Positions 32,410 to 43,640 of a stretch of 64,000 nucleotides of DNA are shown here, piece after piece. Location of the stretch: the NCBI GenBank assembly GCA_029204225.1, contig CM055107.1, positions 48,972,546-49,036,545 of the forward strand, written 5' to 3'. Position 1 is the first letter of the stretch; each line of letters starts with the position of its first letter. This DNA comes from Diphasiastrum complanatum (taxonomy: Eukaryota; Streptophyta; Lycopodiopsida; Lycopodiales; Lycopodiaceae). The notes below the pieces were generated by a model. That model was not told the origin of the DNA. It made no database searches and saw only the letters and a program-made list of their open reading frames with translations. Position numbers and translations under genes: made by a program.

Positions 32410-32680
32410 TGCACAAGTACAAAACACAAATAGCATAAAATTGTTGTATTATTCTAATGTTTTAATTTTTAGATAGTACTATTCTTATACATTGTCGCTT
32501 ATATGATTCTTTTGCATCTTGGTGCAGGCTCTACACGCATATCTCTCTTCTTTTTTAACACAGGTATGAAAGTCCCACTCCAATATGCATTAAAGTTCTG
32601 TAGTCGATTTTTTTTTTCTACTTCATTTCAATATATTAGGGTTTATTGTAATGCATTGTATGTTTGTGAATGTAGCAATC
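32410..32680 (+). repeat. Conserved 5' flank of the TnpA-like gene, copy 3
   Basis: Near-identical to 8975-9246, including TCTACACGCATATCTCTCTTC and GTATGAAAGTCCCACTCC-type blocks. It is the probable promoter/leader, shared with the divergent transposase gene to the left. Confidence 0.5.
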
Positions 32681-33640
32681 ATGTCGGGGTCAGGTAGTGG
32701 TGAAAGCTCGGGAGACTATGTTAAAAATTTATATGAATTATTAACTCCAGAGCAAAAAACACAACTGCAAAGTATACTTAGCCAAGATGAGAGTGATCCC
32801 TCACAAGCGGCCGCGGCTCTCACCTCCATCGAAGAGTCATCCACAAATCCTTATTATGACGTGGATCCTCAAGGTAATATAATTGCCAATAGAAAAGGGA
32901 GGGTGGTTTTAAACTGGCTCTATTCTTTATGCCAATGCCATTTTGGCGATAGATTGTTTAGTAAATGGTCCGAACAACTTGCCGCCGATGAACGATAGGT
33001 TATTGGTACCCTTCGTGATGAATTCCAACAAGAAGAGAAATTCGAGGAGAAGGATATTCATAAGCATATGAGCTTATGGATTAGGCATCATTGTGATTTG
33101 GCACGACGAGCTTATAGGAGTGAGCAATCCAAGCCCTCCTGGTGTTCAAGAAATGATTGGAACCGTGTAAAAGCGGATGAACGAACACCAGATAAATACA
33201 AGATCTAGAAAGATGTTGCGGCTGCTAGGATGCATGGGATAGGCAATCCTAGGTTGGGCTCAAGCGGAAAGGCGGGATTGCAAGCAAGCATGGTAAGTGA
33301 ACTTACACTACTCTTATAGTTTATCTTTGATTTCATATGCTTTTATTTTTTAATATGCATTATGACTAGCTGCTCCAACGTAGCTCTAAATTAATTTCAA
33401 CTTAAATTAAATGCATGGATAATTGGCGGACTATGGACATCTGCCAACTAAGGAGGAATATGAATTTGCCTACAGGGAATCGTACGATGCATTAGTCGAC
33501 AAACTAAAGAGCGAGGGTCATCCTCCAAATGTAAGTACTAGTTTTTGTGTTCATACTAATATGATTTCTATTCCAATGTCAATTTTATTTAATTTAATAC
33601 GATCAAGCCTTAAATATTAATGTAGTTTGTGACGACGAGT
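32681..33640 (+). pseudogene. CACTA accessory protein (TnpA-like), copy 3
   Basis: Starts MSGSGSGESSGDYVKNLYE at 32681 and carries SSTNPYYDVDPQGN, FGDRLFSKWSEQLAADER and a TAG at 32996-32998 where copy 2 has CAG. The frame continues past this stop with FQQEEKFEEKDI, ARRAYR, SKPSWCSRNDWNRVKADERT and MHGIGN. A second TAG lies in the KYKI segment near 33205. Exon 2 is about 33423-33530 (LPTKEEYEFAYRESYD, EGHPPN), with a GTAAGT donor at 33531. The acidic exon 3 is degraded near 33630. It is the sister of the gene at 9247; each keeps codons the other has lost by C-to-T change. Confidence 0.65.
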
Positions 33641-34179
33641 AGATTAGTTTTAACAATTTTAGTTGATGTTAGATCTAGAAAGGCTTATGCGACATGGAAG
33701 CACCAATTTTGTAATACATTGATTGATATTATGAAGATATTATTATTGCAAATGATCGTGCTATATTGCCATTGCTTTTATATGTGCAATGTTTTTTTTT
33801 CAAAAATTGCAATGACAAATTTAGAGGTGTGCATTGATGTAATAACCAACTAAGAATTTTAAACCATGTGCAATGTCAGATTTCAAAACAACAATCAATA
33901 TCATATATAGAAATCTAAATGAAATTTATGATGTGCACAAAGCAATGCAATAAAGTATTGTCTTCGTAATGGACATGAAGTAATGCAATAAAATATAAAA
34001 TGAAAAGTAATTTGAGAATGAAAAATACCTCATGCTTAGTTTGTTGTTTGATTCAAATGTTGAATGCAACTCAAAAATATTGTTTTAAAAGAAATTAACG
34101 AACATCGCTTCTCCAAGAACATCCGATAAAAATGCATGCGCTGTTTTTTAAGCATTTTTTATTTTTTATTTTACCTAAT

Positions 34180-34636
34180 TTGGGACATCATCCAAACGCG
34201 TCAGATAGATTATGGACACATGTCGGACCTTTTTTTTGATCAATCTGTTAACCGACGTCTATTTGGGACGTCGGAATCTGACATCCAAGTATACGTCGGA
34301 TGGACATCGGATGGGCATCGGACATCCGTCAGACAAATTTTTGCATTATTCTATATTTATAGACGTCGAAATCTAACAGGTATTTTTGACGTCGCAATAC
34401 GACGTCCACGTTGGACCTTTGGACGTCGCATTGCGACGTCCACATAGGATTGCCTGTTAATCATCGAAAATTTTGGTTTCAAAATCCGGTAGGTTGTGCA
34501 TGTCGGATTCCGACGTGTTTTTAAGTCGTCGGATTCCGACGACCTTATAACGACATATTTTTTTTGACGTTCACGAAGAATTAAAAAAAAATTAAGCTCG
34601 AGATTCACATCGCAAATCGCGGCGGGTGTTGTAGTG
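34180..34636. repeat. Right subterminal array and CACTA terminus of copy 3
   Basis: Copies of GACGTCGGAATC, TACGTCGGATGG, GACGTCGCAATACGACGTC and GTCGGATTCCGACG in both orientations run to about 34560. The terminal repeat GCGGGTGTTGTAGTG follows, ending at 34636. The motif is the same as in copy 2. Confidence 0.75.
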
Positions 34637-34807
34637 CCCCGCATACTCAAACGAAATGTATTCTTGTCATAACTTCATCTTCCTCTATGTGCAAGATTTG
34701 AATTAGGCTGTCTACTCAGCAACGGCAACTTGTTATGATTAGTTATTAAAACGTGCTTTCTGCATCTACACTTTTGTGAAGCGGTCATTATCGGTCTTCC
34801 ACTGCAG

Positions 34808-35678
34808 GTTTTTGCGTTCGCGGACCAGCACAGGGGTGTCTACAGTGATGCTTTGGGATTGGCCGTATCTCCCTTCTACAACTTTATTCCGGCTATGACG
34901 TACCTTTTCAATGACAGCTTTTATCTCCTTCTGGGAAATGCTTCATTGATTCTGATAAGAATTGCTGCAATTATTGTCGCCAATCTCGCCAGGATGAATT
35001 ATTATGGAGTGCTGTATGGCTTTACAAAGCATCAAGAGATAAAAGCTACCTGAGTTACATCCACAACATTGAAGCTACTCCGGAAGCTACTAGTTTTCTT
35101 GACTGGGATAACAAGCATTGCGATGCTCAGGTCTTATTTTCTAAGGTAAGAATGGATAGCGAGACAATCGTTGAATAGACGTTGACCTTTGATCCTCAAA
35201 GATTTTCTCAGTAAGATTTGATTCGGATGCTTCATGCAATCTTTGGTGCTTATATTTTTACTAGCACATGAGCGCGCAGTGGTATTAACCATTCCTTCAT
35301 GATTATGGTTCAGATGTTTCTTTCTCTAAAGCACAAAACTCTGCAATTAGCATCCAAAGCTCGCGCACATGATTGTATCTGCTCGTTCCTTCCAGACATT
35401 CCAAATTCTCAAGCAACTATAACCCCAGGTTTTAACAGAAATGCTTCTGTTTTCTTTGCAAGATAAATCGCATATTGCAAATAAGATAGAGAGAGAGAGT
35501 GTGTGTGTGTGTGTGTGTGTGATGGCCCGCTTGGTCAGGTGGTTTGTTGTATCACGACAGCTCAGAAAATCTGCAGTATGTTACAGATACAGCTTTTGTG
35601 ATGCTAACATATTTAGATTACCTACGTAAAGCATTAGATACAGTTTCTTGAGGGGGCACATCCGTGACGTCACACAGT
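34808..35678 (+). pseudogene. GH9 endo-1,4-beta-glucanase, four internal exons, disrupted
   Basis: GH9 cellulases hydrolyse beta-1,4-glucan in cell-wall remodelling. Four exons with consistent splice phases are seen. Exon A (34808-34899) has VFAFADQHRGVYSDALGLAV, then SPFYN and YSGYD. Exon B (34993-35145) has DELLWSAVWLYKASRD and FLDWDNKHCDAQVLFSK. Exon C (35314-35428) has HDCICSFLPD and ends at TPG. Exon D (from 35539) has GGLLYHDSSENLQYVTDTAF, TYLDYLRKA and GGTSVTS. Introns are short, about 90-170 bp, with GT..AG borders. Three lesions are visible: exon A is one base short near 34885, TGA at 35649-35651 replaces the usual Cys before GGTSV, and exon D runs into a foreign repeat at 35679 before its expected AKKQ end. 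The N-terminal exons with the catalytic DAGD region are not in the window. The last exon is at 48091. Confidence 0.88.
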
Positions 35679-35836
35679 TTCAATTCTAGCAAACCAAGAG
35701 ATGAAAAAAATATCTCATATGGATATAAAGGAGTGGATAGTATACCTATAACAGTAGAATGTTCTTAGAAGTTTTGTCCCGGTTACATATGCTTGAATAG
35801 ATCCTGAGAGGTCCATGAATATTGAATGAGTAAGCA
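35679..35836. repeat. About 155-bp repeat, copy 1 (second at 48449-48600)
   Basis: Begins TTTCAATTCTAGCAAACC in both copies and runs with about 90 percent identity to TGAATATTGAAT. Copy 1 interrupts GH9 exon D; copy 2 begins about 40 bp after the GH9 stop. No inverted ends or duplications were identified. Confidence 0.75.
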
Positions 35837-35839
35837 TGA

Positions 35840-36370
35840 AAGCTATGAGCTATTGGATCCATACGAAAGAAAAAAATTGTTGCATGATTCTAAGTTGCAA
35901 TTTTCATTGGAAAAAATATCGGAAGCAGGTTAGATACTGCTGAATTGTACTTTGTAAATATTTTTATTTAATATACAAAATTTTATTGTGTGTCTACAGC
36001 CTACTGGCTTGTATGGTTCAGAGTGTGAAAAAATGCATTTATGACAGTACCTAGGTAAAGGACCCCCCTGGGCGAAGGTTCGTCCTTTGCCAGCCCTGGA
36101 AAATGTTCGTCTGATAGGTTCAAGTCCCTAGAAACCTTCGCCGAGATTTTTATAGCCTACTTTTACAGTACTGCATATGCCTGCAAATTTTTGTTCAGAA
36201 CTGATCAACCAAACTACTATTCACTGTAATGGACCCACCAAATTCACCTATAAGTTGGTTGAATTCGATTCATTCCTCACTTGTGCTAGCAAAGCTCTTG
36301 CAAATTTTTCTTGTGACCAAAGCCTTCCAAATTTTCTGCATTGCCTTCTGATATACTTTCACATGTTTAT
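35840..36370. other. Intronic DNA with a small GC-rich hairpin
   Basis: Mostly AT-rich. GGCGAAGGTT near 36071 pairs with AACCTTCGCC near 36133, enclosing a segment with a GGTTCAAGTCCC box (36117-36128) that resembles a pol III B box. Without an A box or a known family, no SINE or tRNA is called. Confidence 0.35.
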
Positions 36371-39330
36371 AATTCCTTTCTGATCATCATGTCTTCTACC
36401 GATACTTCCCAGTCTCCACGCTATACTATCCATCGCGATGTCCCATCTACAACGGACATCATGATTCTTCCTAGCACAAGCATGGTCACTCAGTGGATGA
36501 CCCTTGCAGAGCCTCTGCTCACTGCAATGGGTATTCATGAGAGAGCCTTTTCGGGTCGCATCAATATGGATTTCATCACTCTTGCCTTCAGTACGTGGAA
36601 GGAAGATAAATCCAAATTCTATATCACTTTCCAGGGAGCCACACACAAAGTGCGCATCACTGAGGCCGCACTTGCAACTATAGGAATATCATCTGGTACG
36701 CAGGCCTCACCCAATCACAAGCACGCCAAACTGGCCACCAAGCCATTTATTGACCTCACCAATGATCTGCACTGGACCAATGATGGCTACCTTTTGGAAG
36801 CCATCACTGAGTCTTCCATCCATGCAGCTGCCCAGCTATTGAATAATTTCTTGATGGTTGGCAACCTCAGGAAAGACCGCATCACATCTCAAATCCTTCA
36901 CAGGATATTGGAATCCCAGACTAAGTTGGCCAAAGCAACTCTTGAACCATATAATTGGTTCAAGACTGTTTCCGGTGAGCTCAAGCAAGCTATTAAGGCC
37001 AATACTAAACAGCAATTCGATGTTGGCGCTTTATTGTCCCTCTTAGTCGCTTCTCACTTAGAAAACAGAATCCATGGCTTCCACCTGGATTCTGTGCTTT
37101 CGGTTTACGAAGAAGCACCGGCAGAATCATCCCATCAGGCCTCAAGCTCTCATAGTCGTCGTCGTCCACGCAGTGAGATCGTAATTCCTGACTCGCCTTT
37201 CGCGTCACGACGTCGCACTAGGCATACATTGTCAGCTACTCTTCCACCCCCTGCTGTTGTTCCCACTGAACATCCCATCCCCCTAGCCTCTGATACTTCC
37301 CTTGCCTCTACTCCCATACAAGGACAGTCTGTGACCATTGGGCCTACCATTCCCATCACAGCTGCCCAGGTCGCCTCACCCCTGCACACCGAAGCCACCT
37401 CACCCAACACAGTTCTTTATGGATATGTTTGATGATTCCGACCCTCTTGGGGCCACCGAAATCTTTGAAATGCCTCAGAGCCCAGCGCCATTTGAACCCC
37501 AATCCCCTGGAAGAGGATTCGGACATATCCATGAATTTACTGTTGGTGTCGAAGATGCCAGTCAGCAACCCCACACACAAGGTAGCCCAGCCACACTTCG
37601 GGTCGACACAGCAGCAAAAGCACCAAAACAGTTCGACCCCACAGTGCCTGAAGGGTTTGAAGAGGAGGATATTTTTGAAGAAGAAGAGACCGTGGCACCT
37701 ATTTCATGCCAACCAAGGACAGTACCATCAGGTCTTTCTGCTGCTGCCGCTGCCACGACCGTCGATTCTGGTGAAGCCCTAGGATTGGTTTCAAGCCTTG
37801 GGCAAGTGATCCAGTCTATGCTGGATAAGAAGAAGGAAATGGAGCAGAGAATCTCTGATCTAGGATCTAAAAATACTTTGATTACCCAAAAAATTGTCCA
37901 GCTAGATCGAGAGTTGAAGATAGCCAAACAACATGAAGATAAGGTTGAAAGCGAAAAGAAGCTGGCCCAGCAACAAGCGGATCACTTGGAAAATTACATC
38001 AGCTCCCTGCAAAATGCCCTGACAACCGCACATAATCAGGTAGATAAGATAGTGCAAGATGCCAAGAAACAGGTGCAGCTGCTGAAGGGGCAATTACAGA
38101 TGGCCGAACAAGATCGCACAAGGCTTCAAGGTGAATTGGATGCGACCACCCTTGAGCGTGATGCCTATCTGCAAACGCAAATATCCGATCATTCGGTCAC
38201 ACTAACGGAGATGGCGTATTTATTCAAAAATGTAGAGACATAGTGGCCCGCCTATGAGAAAGCAGCCGCTCAAGTGTTGGAAGCCGGACCACAAATCCCC
38301 GTTTCAGTCATGCTGCAATTCTCTCCTTTGCGCCAAGAAGTTGTACCAATGGATATAGGGATTGATTCGAGCATGGACCAAGGGGGAGCTCTAGATATAG
38401 CAGATCAACCGCCAACCATACCGGTAGTACAAACGGGTCCATCCTCATCAAGGACAAGACCTCTATTCGGAAGGCCCATCAGCGTCAAGGACCAGATCCA
38501 GACCTTCTTAAAGCAACATCCATATGAGTCCTCACGTGGTGGATGGGTTCTGAAATTTAAGACCTCCGAGATCGATGCCGACAAAGAGTTGGTCAAAATA
38601 CCTGCACTGGGAGAGTAGCCGGCATGGAGAATCATGGTTTTTGAGAAAACTCCGGAATCCATTAGGAGTTATGTCGCCAGCCCTCGCCAGTTGCGGGTAG
38701 ATCTCTATTACGTGCCAATGCCGCGAAGAAATAAATGGAAAGATTTGGGGTTGGCTATGGACAAAATCACCATCCATACGCCCAATTGGTCAATTATCCA
38801 TCAGCCTTACAGCTCAACCATTTCAGTGGACTTCCACCGTGCTTTACAAGCATATTAGAGAGAGTATGTCCACTCTCCAGATCCAACGGTGCAACAATCG
38901 ACAATGTTTGCTAAAGATCTAACTCTGTTGGCATCAGTGGCAACCAAATGGAATGATTGCCTTCCTCCCCTGGCATTTGATCCAAGTAAGCCGATGGCCT
39001 CAGAGCAAATCAAAGATTAGCTGCTGATTGCTCATCTCTATTTTCGTGTGGCTATGATGGGAGGCTCTTGGGAATCCCACTTCACCTCATGGACAACTTC
39101 CAAATGGATTGTCGGAGCCCACCGTTGTTTCCTGCCACACAATTTGGATTTCAATACTGCCCGTCTCAAATTCATAGAGAATGTGCAGTATCATTTAATT
39201 AAGATTCGGTGCGAAGCCAATAAAAGTACTCAATAACTGCATATTGCAGGTGTCGTGGGACTGCCACTGATTTTGGTGGGGAATATTGTTGGAGGGTTTG
39301 CGGATCCCAAGGAAATCCTAACCCTAGTTA
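36371..39330 (+). pseudogene. Large coiled-coil protein of unknown family, several lesions
   Basis: An initial frame from about 36390 (MSSTDTSQSPRYTIHRDV) encodes a folded-looking domain with MTLAEPLLTAMGIHERAFSG and FSTWKEDKSKFYITFQG. A Ser/Arg/Pro-rich linker with SEIVIPDSPF and a Pro/Thr-rich stretch follow. After a frameshift near 37400 it continues MDMFDDSDPLGATEIFEMPQ, an acidic EEEDIFEEEE patch, and a long coiled coil (37800-38240) with KKEMEQRISDLGSK and VESEKKLAQQQADHL. Single stops near 38241, 38616, 38856 and 39018 separate further in-frame segments, including RWVLKF-like, WESHFTSWTTSKWIVGAH and GLPLILVGNIVGG. Altogether about 950 codons belong to one decayed ORF. The composition is richer in GC than its flanks. 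No domain was recognised; a retroelement-encoded ORF1-type protein is possible. It lies inside the GH9 intron. Confidence 0.55.
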
Positions 39331-39720
39331 ATAAGTGAGAGGGATTTGGCACCCTGCGTGTGTAAGTCCAACCCAATGGTCACATAGTTATTTGATTGAT
39401 TAGTTTAAAGTTAATAAAGGACAGGCCTTTTTGCGGGACTTTTAATGTCGCAGGGTTTATATTTGATAGGAACTGATTGAGTGAACTAATTCAATATGCA
39501 AGGTTTGGTCATGTGCAGATCATTGCATAGATCAGTATTCTAATGATGGAGTGAAACAAATATTGCTTCATTTTCTCTTTTTCTACCTCAGTTCGAGGAT
39601 ATTGTTCCTTTGATAGCTTTAGTCCAAAGTCAAGTGGAAAGTAGCTTGAGTTGCAGTCGGCCATTCCATACTTTTCTAGCACTTAGGTGAGATAACTTTG
39701 TTGACTAATAAAAATCAGTT
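39331..39720. other. Unassigned segment between two element remnants
   Basis: Nothing supportable is seen apart from the last copia RT remnants entering from the right. Confidence 0.4.
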
Positions 39721-41841
39721 TGTTGGGTGGTCTTCAGAATATTTCAATTCTGAGACAATAGTGGGTTGGACTCATGTTAGTCATTTTGTACTCCTGGGCA
39801 AACATACATTTCGTGTCCTTCATCAGATTTAGATTGTCATTGAATAATAGAGTATCATCTACATAAAGAGTGATGGTGATGAAGAAATATGATACAGACT
39901 TGAAGTACACATTCAAGTATGCTAAGTTTGGATTAAAACCATTCTTGATTAGAAATGCGTTGATTAGAATAGCCTTTGGGTGACTGTTTCAGCCCATAGA
40001 GAGCCTTGTGTATTTTGCATACAAAGGTGTTGTTGTTTACCCTTCAATTCGTATGCCTCTGGCTACAACATACGAATTTTATCTTCGATGGTTCCATTGA
40101 GGAAAGCGGTCTGGACATCCATTTGATGTACTTCAAGATTTGTTGCGACTGCAAAGGAGAGTAGTAGTTAGATCGAAGCATGTCTGACAACTGGGTTGAA
40201 GGTTTCAGAATAATCCCGATCTAGAATCTGGGAATAAACTCTGGCAATGAGCCTGGCTTTGTAGCGATTTAGCCTTCCTTCATCATCATATTTCGTCTTG
40301 AATATCAATTTGCATGGAATCAGGTTTCAATCCTTGGCAGCTCTGTGACTGTGCATGTTTGATTCTCTATGAGAAAATCAAATTCGGTGTCCACATCGCT
40401 GCTTTCCACTAGTCAGCATCAGGTGTAGACATTGTCTTTGAAATAGTGGTTGGTTCCTGTACAAAGTAACAAGCTGCATCATCCATAAATCCAGATGGAG
40501 GCTGTCTGGATCGATTCGATCTTCTAGGTTGAACTTCGACCCTTTGATGTGATTCGACCCGCTGAGATTTTGACTCATTGTCAGAGTCAATATCGATCTT
40601 CTGTAGTTGAATCCCTAGATCGAAGTTTGGTTGTTCAATCCTTTACGAGATTTGTCAAGAATGGTGCAGCCATCTGTATCAAATTCGACCCTCCATCTTG
40701 AATCAGTGATTCTGCTAACTGAGAGCAGATTTTTGGTCAGATTTGAAATGTGGAGAACGTTAACTTCACCTTTCTGAAATTCAACTTTGACTATTTATTC
40801 ACCCTTCATGGAATGAGATGAGTTGTCCCCAGTTGCACAACTCGAGAGTGGGTGAATGACTTGTAGTCTTTGAACTAGTCGCTATGGTGAGTCATATGTG
40901 AGGCTAGATACTAGGAATCGATATCTTGTTGTTCTACAACCTTGGTCTTGAAAGATACTTCATCTTTCTCCTGTTGTTGAATTGCGTAACTTGTTGAAGT
41001 AGAATTTGCTTGCTCTTGGAATTGCTTCTTCTTTTCGTTGTTGTACTTCAAAGTTTGGCAGTCCTTGATTTCATGGCCAGTCCTCTTACAATATCTGTAG
41101 AATAGTTTCTACACTGGTTAAAATGATGAACAATTTGAATTTGATCCTGGACCAGAATTTGATCCAGACTACATATTGCTCTTCTTGTCAGGATAACTTA
41201 ACTTTGTAGATCTCTTGGATCTGAACTTCTGATTTTTTGAATATAGAGCCTGAGGATTTGATTCTAAGTCTGAGGAGGATGCAGTTCTTCTGATTCCCTC
41301 TTGTAGAAGCATAGAAATCACTCTTGATAGAGTGAGATGCTCCTGGATGGAGATTGTCATAACCCAATTTTTGTAGGCTTAAGGTAGACCCGATAATAGA
41401 GTCATGACGACATTGGAATCTTCTATGACTGCGCCAGTTGCAGTCATCTGCTCCATAAGGTTTTTGAAAGTGTTGAGATGAGTCGAAACACAATTTGTGT
41501 CAGAGATTCTCAAGGTGAAGAATTTCTTTTTCAAGTGTACTTTGGAAGTGACCTCAATGATATCATGAAGAGTTACTAGAATGTCCCATGCATACTTAGC
41601 AGTCTGAGCAGCATGTATGTGATTGATTTGGGTGTCCCTAATGTTGAGAGTGATCATGGAAAAAGCCTTGCCATCTCTCAGTTTCCATTTGGTGATGATG
41701 GCTGCATCACATTCTGGTTTGAATTCTATTCCATCAAGATGTCCCACACTTTTTTGGCTAGTAGTATGATTTGAGCTTCCAGAGATGGTAGTTATCTCCA
41801 TCGAGTGTGTATCAGAGAAGAACTAGAAGATGGATCCATTC
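39720..41841 (-). pseudogene. Copia polyprotein fragment with integrase deleted (copy A)
   Basis: Reading down the minus strand: gag from 41801 (MEITTISGSSNHTTSQKSVG, KLRDGKAFSMITLNIRDTQI, KKKFFTLRISDTN), a Lys-rich tail, protease and pre-integrase remnants (about 41160-40640), then directly the pre-RT linker (40590-40378), RT (VHQMDVQTAFLNGTIEDKI near 40090) and YVDD in LYVDDTLLFNDN (39849-39860). The integrase core, roughly 1 kb, is absent between about 40640 and 40580. Many stops are present. The gag is closely related to that at 62990-64000, which runs in the opposite direction. Confidence 0.8.
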
Positions 41842-41963
41842 TGGTTGAGTGAGATCATTGGTAGAAACAACGATTTCAAGATTTTGTTGGCTGCACAAGA
41901 ATAATGTCTTGATAGAAACATGACTGATAATCCACAATAGAAATGCAGACTATTCAATTGCCT

Positions 41964-41975
41964 GCTCTAATACCA
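41964..41975 (-). promoter_or_regulatory. Degenerate tRNA-Met primer site of copia copy A
   Basis: The plus strand reads GCTCTAATACCA, one base from the consensus GCTCTGATACCA, and is followed by TGTCATAAATC as the LTR border. Confidence 0.7.
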
Positions 41976-42380
41976 TGTCATAAATCAATGTGTTCAGAGA
42001 ATGATTGACTTAATATCAGATTAGAGGAGCTTTGATCAAAATAGACACTCTGATATCATGTCGTAAAATGATGGGAATGGCAGTGGAAGTCTGAGCGAGC
42101 ATGGGTGATGGATTGGAAGTGCCACAATTAGTAGCATAAGTATTCAAGGTTAATGATTCATACAAATAGGCAATGAACGATATAGTAGCAAGACAAAAAT
42201 TGCACTCTGATTAATATCGACAGTGAGTATAATGGCTTGAAGTAATACCTTCAGCTGAACGTTGAGCGTGATAATGCTGGGTACGAGAAAAGCTCAATTA
42301 GCTTGATAAAACTTCTTCAAATCTTAATTGTAGATCAGCCTGAAGATTAATATATATATCACAAGTGTCTCCTACTTGCT
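41976..42380 (-). repeat. Probable 5' LTR of copia copy A
   Basis: Begins TGTCATAAATC next to the primer site. A second, diverged border-like sequence (CTCTGATATCATGTCGTAAAAT) lies near 42047-42068, hinting at a duplicated or nested LTR edge. The right limit is not defined. Confidence 0.45.
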
Positions 42381-43099
42381 TTGGAAATATCTTGCAAGCA
42401 TTCAATGCTATCTACTAAATGTACTAAATGAGTTATTGAAGAGAATGTGGGATGTGTCAAAGTGCTTGGATCTTGTGGATATAATGTTCCATCTGTCCAC
42501 AAATCCATGTTTTTCTTTCCTTCTGCCCTGTAATGAGAACGATCTTCAGCATATATTTGAACTCCTTTGCCTCCTCTTCTCTACAAAGGTGCCAAATCAA
42601 CAGGGATATCCACATGTAGATGATATAATGTCATCATCAAAAAAATAATAGAGTAATCAGTTGCATCAAAGTACTATGACCAGATTCTATGAAGCAAAAC
42701 AAAATACTCATCTTTGATTATATTATATACTATGTACGATCAATCCAATCTCCATGCTTGTATGCTTGATTCATTCTGGAAATCCGCTCATTTTTTCATT
42801 CCAATAGGTAGTTGGCGCTCATATCTCCATTCTCGTGGAAGGAATGCATATGTAAACATTTTGCATTTTTTCCTGATTCGAATTTGGGGGGGATGGCGGT
42901 CATATTCTAGATCCAGTGAAAATATTTCCCTTTTAGTAACCAATGGAGGGAGTTATACTGCGAACTGTTAACAGTTCTTAACTGTGACTATAGACACTGT
43001 GGTTAGATCATTGAGAGTTGGGGAGGCCTTGGGAGTGGTGTGGGCAAGCAAATAAACAATATTGTTTTATTTATTTTAACATTTTTGTATATCCTACAT
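42381..43099. other. Unassigned intronic DNA
   Basis: Plus-strand short frames at 42376-42648 and 42714-42971 have no recognised motif. No repeat partner was found in the window. Confidence 0.35.
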
Positions 43100-43142
43100 G
43101 GCATTCCTTAAAGGGTCTTTTTTATATTGAGAACTCCTCTAA
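43100..43142. mobile_element. MITE right-end fragment
   Basis: TTAAAGGGTCTTTTT and AACTCCTCTAATG match the right end of the MITE at 28412-28787. No matching left end was seen; it abuts a (TA)n tract. Confidence 0.5.
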
Positions 43143-43193
<51 letters not shown>

Positions 43194-43640
43194 AAATCTT
43201 AGATCAATGTAAACTGCTAAACATATTCACAAAAACACACACACTCTCTCTCTCTCTCTCATCTATAATTCTTAGTCCTAAATGAATATAAATCTAACAA
43301 TCTATTACTACCATAGACTATGTATTTATCTATAATCTTAAATTTTAAATCAATGCAAAATATTAAACACACACACACACCTTTTTTTTTCTTCTCTCTC
43401 ATACACACACATTATAAATTTAACAATCTATTACTACCCAAAATTATCTATATCTATTTGTCTATTAACCTAAATTATAGATCAATGCAAAATTCAAAAC
43501 ACATACACATCCTCTCAAACGCACACACACACTATCTTAAATAATTTTAACAGTCTATTATAAACAATATTTATAATTTCCTATCAAACACTATTTACTT
43601 ATTTATTTCTACCAATCTATAGTTAAACAATGTGTTCAAC
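43143..43640. repeat. TA / CA / CT compound microsatellite, inverted relative to 7140-8720
   Basis: (TA)n at 43143-43190 is followed by (AC)n(TC)n and AT-rich spacers such as TCTAACAATCTATTACTACC and TTAAATCAATGCAAAAT. These are the reverse complement of the spacer units at 7.1-8.7 kb. Confidence 0.75.

Larger units (their letters stand above)
30175..34636. mobile_element. Left-truncated CACTA element (copy 3)
   Basis: The right terminus is clear: GGGTGTTGTAGTG ending at 34636 is the reverse complement of CACTACAACACCC, a canonical CACTA end. The GTCGGATTCC subterminal array precedes it. Inside are a transposase pseudogene on the minus strand and a TnpA-like pseudogene on the plus strand. 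No matching left terminus or left subterminal array was found, so the left boundary is approximate. The element ends 171 bp upstream of a GH9 exon. Confidence 0.7.

Noticed and set aside
34853-35053. Continuous 66-codon plus-strand frame across GH9 exon A, its intron and exon B
   Set aside because: It reads through the 93-bp intron in a shifted frame; the GH9 protein blocks need splicing at 34899/34993 and a one-base correction.
36117-36128. GGTTCAAGTCCC, a perfect-looking pol III B box, possible tRNA or SINE
   Set aside because: No A box at proper spacing, no cloverleaf and no A-rich tail; only a 10-bp hairpin was seen around it.
39720-41841. A caulimovirus-type or gypsy origin for this polyprotein
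   Set aside because: The gag is UBN2-type, and the pre-integrase precedes the RT with the YVDD context of copia, which fixes the Ty1/copia order.
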